Part shown: positions 6,358-11,670 of the stretch, piece by piece
Layout: each line of letters begins with the position of its first letter
Position numbering within the stretch: the first letter of the stretch is position 1
NCBI GenBank assembly: GCA_035308145.1
Contig: DATGHD010000120.1
Location: 1-11,670, forward strand
Source of the DNA: Roseiarcus sp035308145
GTDB lineage: Bacteria; Pseudomonadota; Alphaproteobacteria; Rhizobiales; Beijerinckiaceae
Length of the DNA: 11,670 bases
Direction of reading: 5' to 3'
Notes under the pieces: generated by a model
Database searches by the model: none
Seen by the model: only the letters and a program-made list of their open reading frames with translations
What the model was told of the DNA's origin: nothing
Position numbers and translations under genes: made by a program

Positions 6358-7283
6358 AACGCCCTCTCGTCATCGGCTCGCTCGCCGCCGTCGCGATCGC
6401 AATTTGGGCTTTATCGTCCTCGCTCTTCACCGTGTCGGAGGCGACGCAAGCCTTGATCGTGCGGCTCGGCAAGCCGATTGACGTCATCGTCGAGCCGGGC
6501 CTTCAGACAAAGCTTCCCTTCATCGACAGCGTGACCGCCTTCGATACGCGGCTGCTTTTGCTCGAGCCGCCGGCCGAGCAAGTCATTCTCGGCGATCAGA
6601 AGCGGCTCGAAGTGCAGACTTATACGCGGTACCGCATCGCCGACGCGCTGCGCTTCTACCAAGCCGTTCACACCGTGGAGCAAGCGCGGGCGCAACTCGA
6701 GCAAATCGTCTCGTCCGTGCTGCGGCGCGAGCTCGGTCAGGTCGGGCTGCCAGCGCTGACCTCAAGCGAGCGCGTCGCCGTCGTCGCGAGGATCGAAAAG
6801 GAGGTCGCCGAACGCGCGCGGCCGCTCGGCGTCGACATTGCGGAGGTCCGCATTCATCGCGCCGATCTACCGGCGGAGACAAGCCAGGCGATCTACGACA
6901 GGATGAAATCGGAACGACAGAGAGAGGCAAAAGAATTGCGGGCGCAAGGCTACGAATGGGCGCAGCAAATTCAAGCGCGCGCCGACGCCGAGCGGACCGT
7001 CATGCTCTCCGAGGCCGAGCGCGACAGCAAAATCGCGCGCGGCGCCGGCGACGCTGAGGCCAGCCAGATTCTCGCAGAGGCCTATGGCAAGGATCCGCAG
7101 TTCTTCAAATTGTACCGTTCCCTGCAAACATACCGACAGGCGCTGGCGGCGTCCGCGCCGACCCTTATCCTTTCGCCCAGATCGGAATTCCTCAAAGTTT
7201 TTGAGGCCGGTCCGTCGCCGCAGTCCAAGTCCGCCCCGCTTGTTTCCGACGATCCGACCGGGCCGTTGGCGGCGGATCGGTGA
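6354..7283 (+). CDS. hflC: FtsH protease modulator HflC (SPFH/prohibitin family)
   Basis: Partner of HflK in the membrane cage that controls FtsH. The 309-residue protein has a membrane helix at about residues 4-20, an SPFH domain starting VSEATQALIVRLGKP (about 28-42), the segment PGLQTKLPFID (about 48-58), and a charged coiled coil around 180-245 that includes AERDSKIARGAGDAEASQIL. It ends with the HflC-type KDPQFFKLYRSLQTY and a C-terminal SPRSEFLKVF. The ATG overlaps the hflK stop (ATGA), indicating translational coupling. In most proteobacteria a DegP-type protease or DUF2065 gene follows; here neither does and a TerC-like gene comes next. Length is usual (about 290-330). Assignment is secure. 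Confidence 0.95.
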   Translation: MKRPLVIGSLAAVAIAIWALSSSLFTVSEATQALIVRLGKPIDVIVEPGLQTKLPFIDSVTAFDTRLLLLEPPAEQVILGDQKRLEVQTYTRYRIADALRFYQAVHTVEQARAQLEQIVSSVLRRELGQVGLPALTSSERVAVVARIEKEVAERARPLGVDIAEVRIHRADLPAETSQAIYDRMKSERQREAKELRAQGYEWAQQIQARADAERTVMLSEAERDSKIARGAGDAEASQILAEAYGKDPQFFKLYRSLQTYRQALAASAPTLILSPRSEFLKVFEAGPSPQSKSAPLVSDDPTGPLAADR

Positions 7284-7289
7284 AGCGTA

Positions 7290-7379
7290 ATGTCCGAAGA
7301 GAGCGTTGTCCTTAAGCGGACTGAAAGGGGCGGCTTGGACGATCGCCTATTCGGCCTCATCGGCGGCTTGTCGGACTGA
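7290..7379 (+). CDS. Possible 29-codon small ORF between hflC and the TerC gene
   Basis: An ATG six bases after the hflC stop opens a frame of 29 residues (start MSEESVVLKRTERGG) that ends in TGA 7 bases before the TerC ATG. It fills the 103-base gap almost exactly, which suits a coupled leader peptide. It is hydrophilic with no recognised domain, and it lacks a clear ribosome-binding site. It could be chance in GC-rich DNA. It does not resemble DUF2065. No Mn-responsive yybP-ykoY element was recognised in this gap. Confidence 0.22.
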   Translation: MSEESVVLKRTERGGLDDRLFGLIGGLSD

Positions 7380-7386
7380 TCTGGCC

Positions 7387-8388
7387 ATGACGATCATTCC
7401 CTCGCTCTCGTCGATCGTCGTTCTGATCCAGATCGTCGCCGTCGATCTGATTTTAGGCGGCGACAACGCCGTCGTCATCGCGCTGGTCTGCCGGCGCCTG
7501 CCGGAAAATCTGGTCGGCCGCGCCGCGTTGCTCGGGACGATTGGCGCGATCGCCTCGCGCGCGCTCATGGCGACGATCGCGACCACGCTGATTCAGACGC
7601 CTTATTTGAAAATCGTCGGCGGCGCGCTGCTGATCGCTATCGCGACGCGGCTGCTCTCGCCGCAAAGCTCGCGCCATCGTCGGCAAACGGCGCAAGCGTT
7701 GCTTTCCGGCGATTCAGAATTGTGGCGCGCCATCGGCTTGATGCTCGTCGCCGACGTCGCCATGAGCATGGACAATATCGTCGCCGTAGCCGCCATCGCC
7801 AATGGCGACGTCGCGACGCTCGTTCTCGGCGTGGCGCTCAGCATTCCTTTGATCGTTTACGGCGGCTTCGCCTTGAGCGCGCTCGGGCGCAGCTCCCCTG
7901 CCCTGACTGAGGGCGCCGCCGTACTCGTTGCCTGGATCGGCGGCTCGCTGATCGTCACCGATCCGGCCATTGCCGATTGGGTCGAGCGTCAGGCCCCGGC
8001 GCTCGCCCTCATGGCGCCGCTCGCCGCCGCGATTTTCGTCCTCGCCGAGGGACGAACTCGTGCGCTTGCTTCGAGCGAGAAAGTCGTTTCGGAGCGCTCT
8101 TCGAGAGTCGCGCATCAGCCTCCCGTACCTGCGCCTCGCCGAGCCGCGGACGGCGTTCTCGGCGAGCGACCGCGGCCGTCGTCGCGCCTATTGGCGAATC
8201 TTGCTCTTGCAACCGCGGCCGCCGGCGTTGATCAAAGAAGCGTTTCCGTCGAAGCGGAATTAGGCGAGACACGAAGCGGCGAGGACCGGCTCGTCTTGCT
8301 CGGCTTCCTGGCGCTTTTCCTTATTGCGGGACTGATCGTTCTTTGGGCCATCGTCTCCGGCGATGGCGTGCTTGACGCCCGCGGTTAA
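7387..8388 (+). CDS. TerC family (YjbE-type) integral membrane protein with C-terminal extension
   Basis: TerC-family proteins are polytopic membrane proteins linked to metal-ion (notably Mn2+) efflux or to loading metals onto exported proteins. From the ATG at 7387 there are 333 residues. The two TerC signatures are clear: DLILGGDNAVV at about 20-30 and DVAMSMDNIVAVA at about 123-135, each with the paired acidic/Asn residues of the presumed metal site. Helices cover about 6-30, 46-66, 74-90, 115-138, 144-168, 176-190 and 204-222. After about residue 223 comes an 80-residue Arg/Ser/Ala/Pro-rich linker and then a further helix at about 300-325 (FLALFLIAGLIVLWAI). YjbE proteins usually stop near 220-250, so the tail is unusual. 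In-frame sequence continues upstream to a TTG at 7306, but homology begins at 7387. No strong ribosome-binding site. It follows hflC on the same strand, probably cotranscribed. Specific substrate is unknown. Confidence 0.85.
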   Translation: MTIIPSLSSIVVLIQIVAVDLILGGDNAVVIALVCRRLPENLVGRAALLGTIGAIASRALMATIATTLIQTPYLKIVGGALLIAIATRLLSPQSSRHRRQTAQALLSGDSELWRAIGLMLVADVAMSMDNIVAVAAIANGDVATLVLGVALSIPLIVYGGFALSALGRSSPALTEGAAVLVAWIGGSLIVTDPAIADWVERQAPALALMAPLAAAIFVLAEGRTRALASSEKVVSERSSRVAHQPPVPAPRRAADGVLGERPRPSSRLLANLALATAAAGVDQRSVSVEAELGETRSGEDRLVLLGFLALFLIAGLIVLWAIVSGDGVLDARG

Positions 8389-8478
8389 TCGGTTGGACTT
8401 CGGCGGCGCGCGGCACTGCCACAGAGCGCGTTCTTTCAGTCAAGGCGGTGGCGCAGCTCTCGCTCGGTGGCCTTTAAT

Positions 8479-9162
8479 TCATCCCGAAACCAGGTTTTGC
8501 GCGATGTAGTATCGCATCGGCCGGCGAATATGCTCGGCGATCAGCGCTGCAAGGCGCGTACGATCTTGCGACCCGATCGCCTCGATCATAGCCCAATGAT
8601 CGCGTATCGCGACCTCGCGCAATTCGTCGCTCGGAAAAGCGCGGCTGCGGATCGGATGGGTCGCGAACGTATAGTGGCGGATCGCCTCGGCGAGCGAGGC
8701 GTTGCCGGCGGCGGCGTAGAGCGTTTCGTGAAAGCGATTGTTGAGATGGAAAATATCGGCGAAGCGCTTTTCGCGCGAAGCGCGCTCATGCTCCGCCGCG
8801 ACGAGGCGAAGACTCTCGATCAACTCGGGCGTCGGCGGCAAGGGAAAGCGAGACGCCGCCTGCCGCTCAAGACATTCGCGAACCTCATAAAGGTCTTCCA
8901 CCTCGGCAAGCGTATAGTCGCGGACCTGCACGCCGCGATTGGAGCGCCGCGCAACCATCCCGAGCCGCTCCAATTCGTCGAAGGCGCGCCGCACGGCGTG
9001 CCGGGTCGCAGCGGCGCGCGCCATGACCTCGTCCTCGACCAAGCGTTCGCGCGGCTTCAGCCGGCCAAGGATGATCTCGCTCTGGAGGGCGCGGCATACC
9101 GCCTCCCAATGACCTGGCGCCCGCGCTGACGGCGGGGCCGCGCGTTCTTCGACAAGGGTCAT
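8479..9162 (-). CDS. GntR family transcriptional regulator, FCD (FadR/VanR-like) subfamily
   Basis: DNA-binding repressor-type protein with an effector-binding FCD domain, probably sensing an organic acid or acyl compound. The start is the ATG at 9162 because AGAAGGA precedes it at ideal spacing. The ATG at 9216 would overlap the palindromic operator and lacks a ribosome-binding site. The 227-residue protein has a winged helix at about 18-82 (LQSEIILGRLKPRERLVEDE, then ATRHAVRRAFDELERLGMV, then RRSNRGVQV) and the FCD helical bundle at about 88-215. Candidate metal ligands are His in NNRFHETL, His in RDHWAMIEA and His in AEHIRRP. The Asp usually found before the first His (D-x-x-FH) is Asn here. 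It is divergent from the atuA-like operon with a 96-base gap, the usual arrangement for a local regulator. Family certain; effector unknown. Confidence 0.93.
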   Translation of the reverse strand: MTLVEERAAPPSARAPGHWEAVCRALQSEIILGRLKPRERLVEDEVMARAAATRHAVRRAFDELERLGMVARRSNRGVQVRDYTLAEVEDLYEVRECLERQAASRFPLPPTPELIESLRLVAAEHERASREKRFADIFHLNNRFHETLYAAAGNASLAEAIRHYTFATHPIRSRAFPSDELREVAIRDHWAMIEAIGSQDRTRLAALIAEHIRRPMRYYIAQNLVSG

Positions 9163-9209
9163 TTCATTTCCTTCTGAGCCCAAATCGACGCCAAAAATGG
9201 CCTGTATCG

Positions 9210-9238
9210 TTGACATTATCGATAATTATTTCGATGAT
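9210..9238 (+). promoter_or_regulatory. Candidate sigma-70 promoter of the AtuA-family operon
   Basis: A perfect -35 TTGACA at 9210-9215, a 17-base spacer, and GATGAT at 9233-9238 (4/6 to TATAAT, with A2 and the final T kept) lie just before the AtuA gene. The predicted start is near 9245, which leaves a very short leader with AAGGAG at 9246-9251 placed 7 bases before the GTG at 9259. The local AT-richness stands out in this GC-rich window. Hexamers are read directly; activity is inferred. Confidence 0.6.
9215..9226. promoter_or_regulatory. 12-bp perfect palindrome, candidate GntR operator
   Basis: ATTATCGATAAT is a perfect inverted repeat lying inside the -35/-10 spacer of the AtuA operon promoter. 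On the other strand its GATAAT (9220-9215) is a 5/6 -10 hexamer for the GntR gene, with a weak CTTTCA -35 at 9243-9238 (17-base spacer). One bound dimer could therefore block both promoters, giving autorepression and operon repression. It does not match the common TNGTNNNACNA form of FadR-type sites, so assignment to this GntR protein rests on position. Confidence 0.5.
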
Positions 9239-9258
9239 GAAAGACAAGGAGCAAGCGC

Positions 9259-10623
9259 GTGTATCTGATCGGCAGCGGCGCGGGCTTTTCAGGCGATCGG
9301 GTCGATGCGGCGATTCCGGTCGTCGAGGCCATGGCGGCCCGACGCCTAGGCGGCGCGATCATTTTCGAGACGATCGGAGAGCGGACGCTGGCGCTCGGAC
9401 AGCTCGCCAAGCGGGAAAACCCTGAGGCGGGCTACGAGCCCCTGCTCGCGGCATTTCTATCGCCGATCCTTAAGTCGGCGGTCGAAGCCGGCATCGTCAT
9501 CGTCGGCAATTTTGGCTGCGCCAATCCAAGAGCGGCGGCGGCGGTCGTGCGCTCGATCGCGCGCCAGGAACGCGTCAGCCGCCTGCGCGTCGCCATCGTC
9601 GAAGGCGACGATGTCGCCGGCAAGATCGATCTCGCCAAACAACCGGTTTGGGAGGACGATCGCGGCTTGCCGCCGGCGAAGGGCGCCCTCATCTCGGCCA
9701 ACGCCTATATTGGCGCGCGGCCCATCGCCGCGGCCATCAGCGCCGGTGCCCAAGTGGTGATCGCCGGACGCGTCGCCGACCCTTCCCTCGCCCTCGGCCC
9801 CTTGGTCGCCCATTTCGGCTGGGATTGGCACGACCACGACCTGATCGCGGCGGGAACCCTGGTCGGCCATTTGCTCGAATGCGGCGCGCAGGTCACCGGC
9901 GGCTATTTCGCCGACCCCGGCTTCAAGGACGTGCCGAGGCCGGAGGCGATCGGTTTTCCGATCGCCGAAGTCGCAGCCGATGGAAGCTTCGTCCTCACCA
10001 AGCCGGAGGGAACCGGCGGCCTCGTCGACCAGCGAACGGTCAAGGAGCAGCTTCTTTACGAAATTCACGATCCGGCTTCGTACTTGACGCCGGATGTCAC
10101 CCTCGACATCACCGAAGTGACGCTCGCCGAGGCCGGGCCGGATCGCGTCGCCGTTCGTGGCGCGCGCGGCAGGGCGGCGCCATCGACCTTGAAGGCGACG
10201 GCGGGTTTTGCCGGCGACTGGCTCGGCGAAGCCGAAATTTCCTACGCCGGCCCCAACGCCTTCGCCCGCGCGCGCCTCGCCGCCGACATCATCGAAAAGC
10301 GCCTCGTCCTGCGCGGCCTCGACTTGCGTCGCCGCATCGACGTGATCGGCGCGACCAGCGCCTTCGACAGCGACGACGGCGGGTTGCTCGATCCGCTTGC
10401 CGATCTTGCCGCCGAAGACTTGCGGGTCCGCATGTCGGTCAGCGGCGACGACAAAGCCAAGATCGAAAAGGCGCTGCAGGAAGTGACGGCGCTCTATTGC
10501 TGCGGGCCGGCGGGCGGCGGCGGCGTGCGCACGCGCATGCACGCGCGCATCCGCACGTTGTCGTACCTCATTCCGCGCGATCTCGCGCCGACGCGTTTTG
10601 TCTTCGACGAGGCGTCGTCGTGA
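9259..10623 (+). CDS. AtuA family protein (DUF1446), large domain
   Basis: Member of the DUF1446/AtuA family, named for acyclic terpene (citronellol/geraniol) utilisation in Pseudomonas; its reaction is not established. The GTG at 9259 has AAGGAG 7 bases upstream. The 454-residue protein opens with the family signature IGSGAGFSGDRVDAA, followed by GGAIIFETIGERTLAL, GNFGCANPRAAAA at about 83-95, AYIGARPIAAAISAGAQVVIAGRVADPSLALGP-type sequence around 148-180, HLLECGAQVTGGYFADPG at about 205-222, and KPEGTGGLVDQRTVKEQLLYEI around 250-270. It ends near residue 454, where longer family members (about 590 residues) continue into a small C-terminal domain; here that domain is the next gene. No acyl-CoA carboxylase, dehydrogenase or CoA-transferase gene of an Atu/Liu pathway is in the window, so terpene use should not be assumed. 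Confidence 0.88.
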   Translation: MYLIGSGAGFSGDRVDAAIPVVEAMAARRLGGAIIFETIGERTLALGQLAKRENPEAGYEPLLAAFLSPILKSAVEAGIVIVGNFGCANPRAAAAVVRSIARQERVSRLRVAIVEGDDVAGKIDLAKQPVWEDDRGLPPAKGALISANAYIGARPIAAAISAGAQVVIAGRVADPSLALGPLVAHFGWDWHDHDLIAAGTLVGHLLECGAQVTGGYFADPGFKDVPRPEAIGFPIAEVAADGSFVLTKPEGTGGLVDQRTVKEQLLYEIHDPASYLTPDVTLDITEVTLAEAGPDRVAVRGARGRAAPSTLKATAGFAGDWLGEAEISYAGPNAFARARLAADIIEKRLVLRGLDLRRRIDVIGATSAFDSDDGGLLDPLADLAAEDLRVRMSVSGDDKAKIEKALQEVTALYCCGPAGGGGVRTRMHARIRTLSYLIPRDLAPTRFVFDEASS

Positions 10624-11039
10624 CCGGCCGGCTCGTCACGCTGCCGCTGCACCGGATCGCCCATGGCCGCGCCGGCGACAAGGGCAATCGCCTCAATGTC
10701 AGCGTCATTGCCTATCGTCCTGAGGCCTGGCCCGTGCTTCTCGCCGAAGTGACAGAGGAGCGGGTGCTCGCCCTTTTTCGTCATCGCGGCGCGAGCCGCG
10801 TCACTCGCTACGCGCTGCCCCGGCTGCAGGCGCTCAATTTGGTCATCGAGGATGCCCTAGAGGGCGGCGTCAATTCGGGCCTCGGCCTCGATACGCATGG
10901 CAAGACCAACGCCTTTCGCGTGCTGGGTCTCGCCGTCCGGGTTCCCGAAGATCTGGCCAAGCGGATCGTCGTCGGCCCTGGCCGCCCAATCGCATTCGCC
11001 AACGCGACAATCGAAGGGGAGTTTCGTCATGATCTCTAG
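10620..11039 (+). CDS. AtuA-associated small protein (C-terminal domain of AtuA as a separate gene)
   Basis: A 139-residue protein starting at the GTG at 10620, which overlaps the stop of the large AtuA gene (GTGA) with GAGG 7 bases upstream; this points to coupled translation and 1:1 production. It corresponds to the small C-terminal domain of full-length AtuA proteins (an AtuA-like ferredoxin-fold domain). The hallmark near the start is IAHGRAGDKGNRLNVSVIAY at about 12-31, then VTRYALPRLQALNLVIEDAL around 60-80, the Gly-rich GGVNSGLGLDTHGK around 83-95, and a short acidic/His tail ending FRHDL. No membrane segment. The large and small chains probably form one complex. Function otherwise unknown. 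Confidence 0.85.
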   Translation: MTGRLVTLPLHRIAHGRAGDKGNRLNVSVIAYRPEAWPVLLAEVTEERVLALFRHRGASRVTRYALPRLQALNLVIEDALEGGVNSGLGLDTHGKTNAFRVLGLAVRVPEDLAKRIVVGPGRPIAFANATIEGEFRHDL

Positions 11040-11182
11040 CTAGCTTATCGGCCGTTCCCCGGCCTTATATCAAATACGGCATTGAATCCGGCCTCTCCGG
11101 CGAGCGAAAAGGCGTCGTCGGCCTCGCGACTTCGCCGGTCAGCGGCGCGGATTTCTATAACGTCGCGCCGCCGCCGAAGTAA
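11028..11182 (+). pseudogene. Possible C-terminal remnant of a transporter substrate-binding protein
   Basis: An open frame with no start codon of its own runs to TAA at 11180-11182 and ends GADFYNVAPPPK, with aromatic and Gly-rich residues suggesting a true protein tail (YIKYGIESGLSGERKG). It ends five bases before the permease stub, as neighbouring genes in a peptide-transport operon would. The match to a family 5 binding protein is a weak impression from composition and context; it does not look like a DppB permease tail. It overlaps the end of the small AtuA gene, so any original gene has lost most of its length. Confidence 0.25.
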
Positions 11183-11187
11183 CGGCG

Positions 11188-11412
11188 ATGACCGAGCCGG
11201 CGCCTCAGCCTTTGTTTGACGCCATGCGCCCAAGCAGCGCCGAAACGGCTGCCGCCTCTGAGCCTGGACGTTTGCAGCGGCTGCTCCGCCATCCAACGGC
11301 GATATTCGCTTTGGCGATGATCGCCCTCTTTGTCGTCGCGGCGTTGTTTGCGCCTTGGCTCACCCATTACAAACCGCTCGCCATCAATCCCGCTCGAGGC
11401 GCTGAACGTTGA
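11188..11412 (+). pseudogene. N-terminal stub of a Dpp/Opp-type ABC transporter permease (DppC-like)
   Basis: The ATG at 11188 opens a 74-codon frame. After a variable hydrophilic start comes LLRHPTAIFALAMIALFVVAALFAPWLTHYKPLAIN (about residues 32-68, split here only for reference), the first helix and the conserved APWL...P-L-A-I-N-P segment found at the N-terminus of DppC/OppC/GsiD permeases of peptide or nickel importers. Intact members have about 280-300 residues with six helices. Here the likeness stops after AINPA and the frame ends within six codons, so the rest of the gene is missing. The helix is textbook; truncation by a deletion or rearrangement near 11390-11400 is inferred. Confidence 0.65.
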
Positions 11413-11560
11413 TCAAATTCTCGTCGCTCAAGAGAAAGTGGTCGCGCTCGATCTCGGCGAGCGCAATGCGCCACGCGGGCGGACCCTTGGAATTGTCGAG
11501 GAAGGCGTGACACTCGCCGAACACCCGCTCGCCGTTTTCGCGCCGCGACCGCCGCGACAT
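11384..11560 (-). CDS. Unrecognised coding-like fragment opposed to the permease stub
   Basis: From an ATG at 11560 (longer option: ATG at 11620) a frame runs to TGA at 11384. The stretch with FGECHAFLDNSKGPPAWRI and then EIERDHFLLSDENLINVQRL has normal protein composition and strong G/C preference at third positions, better than the opposing frames. No ribosome-binding site is visible. Its final codons run into the permease stub, so it too may be cut at a junction near 11390-11400. I do not recognise the family. A plus-strand frame from 11511 to the right edge (ending LWFALGVMQAPASEAALLPE) also looks partly coding, but it is too short to call. Confidence 0.35.
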   Translation of the reverse strand: MSRRSRRENGERVFGECHAFLDNSKGPPAWRIALAEIERDHFLLSDENLINVQRLERD

Positions 11561-11670
11561 CCCGGTTGTTTTAGGGGTTACGTGGGACGCGGCGCGACTG
11601 TGGTTTGCGCTCGGCGTCATGCAAGCGCCGGCGTCGGAAGCGGCGCTTCTTCCGGAACTGATCCGCTTTG

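Noticed and set aside
7284..7386. Possible Mn-sensing yybP-ykoY riboswitch before the TerC gene
   Set aside because: The gap is only 103 bases and I could not identify the conserved element core; GAAAGGGGCGG alone is not enough.
8227..8240. TTGATCAA-like sequence in the TerC tail (and similar ones near 3050 and 11410)
   Set aside because: The half-sites are fused without the 4-base spacer required for an FNR/FixK box, and they lie in coding or debris regions.
8389..8478. Terminator between the convergent TerC and GntR genes
   Set aside because: GC-rich short repeats are present but no clean stem followed by a T-run on either strand.
9457..10542. 361-codon minus-strand frame opposite the AtuA gene
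   Set aside because: Antisense shadow; the plus-strand frame carries the family signatures and a good ribosome-binding site.
9648..10619. Possible 324-residue N-terminal extension of the small AtuA partner
   Set aside because: The upstream in-frame sequence is Arg/Pro-rich shadow of the large AtuA gene; the GTG at 10620 with GAGG upstream and homology start fits better.

Overview
This is a high-GC window with the gene content of an alphaproteobacterium, most likely a member of the Hyphomicrobiales (the Beijerinckiaceae/Methylocystaceae/Bradyrhizobium neighbourhood). That placement is inferred from the long Rhizobiales-type CcoN, strong G/C preference at third codon positions, and FNR/FixK-type boxes. 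No rRNA, tRNA, CRISPR array, insertion sequence or phage gene was seen.

Layout. (1) 1-3416, minus strand: a cbb3-type cytochrome c oxidase operon, ccoN-ccoO-ccoQ-ccoP, with ccoP running off the left edge. A near-consensus FNR/FixK box lies 75 bases upstream of ccoN. (2) 3607-4912, minus strand: two adjacent 2-oxoglutarate/Fe(II)-type oxygenase genes. The upstream one is intact. The downstream one has a reading-frame break exactly inside its iron-binding His-x-Asp motif. (3) 4913-5229: a divergent control region with a 24-bp tandem duplication and two excellent FNR/FixK boxes, one placed for the oxygenases and one for hflK. (4) 5230-8388, plus strand: hflK and hflC (overlapping), a possible 29-codon ORF, and a TerC/YjbE-type membrane protein with a long C-terminal extension. 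(5) 8479-9162, minus strand: a GntR/FCD regulator, divergent from (6) 9259-11039, plus strand: an AtuA-family (DUF1446) protein and its small partner as two overlapping genes. A consensus -35 and a perfect 12-bp palindrome lie between them. (7) 11028-11670: apparent debris, namely a possible tail of a transporter binding protein, the N-terminal stub of a Dpp/Opp-type ABC permease, and an opposed unrecognised coding-like fragment.

How it fits together. The left half reads as an oxygen-limitation module: a high-affinity terminal oxidase, O2-dependent iron oxygenases and a membrane-protein quality-control complex, each preceded by an FNR/FixK-type site. The common regulation is inferred from sites and their geometry. 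The right half is a separate catabolic-type unit (GntR plus AtuA pair), apparently autoregulated through one shared operator. I found no clear evidence for a wholly new system. The most unusual items are the oxygenase pair with FNR control, the HflKC-TerC arrangement without DegP, and the frameshift in the HxD motif.
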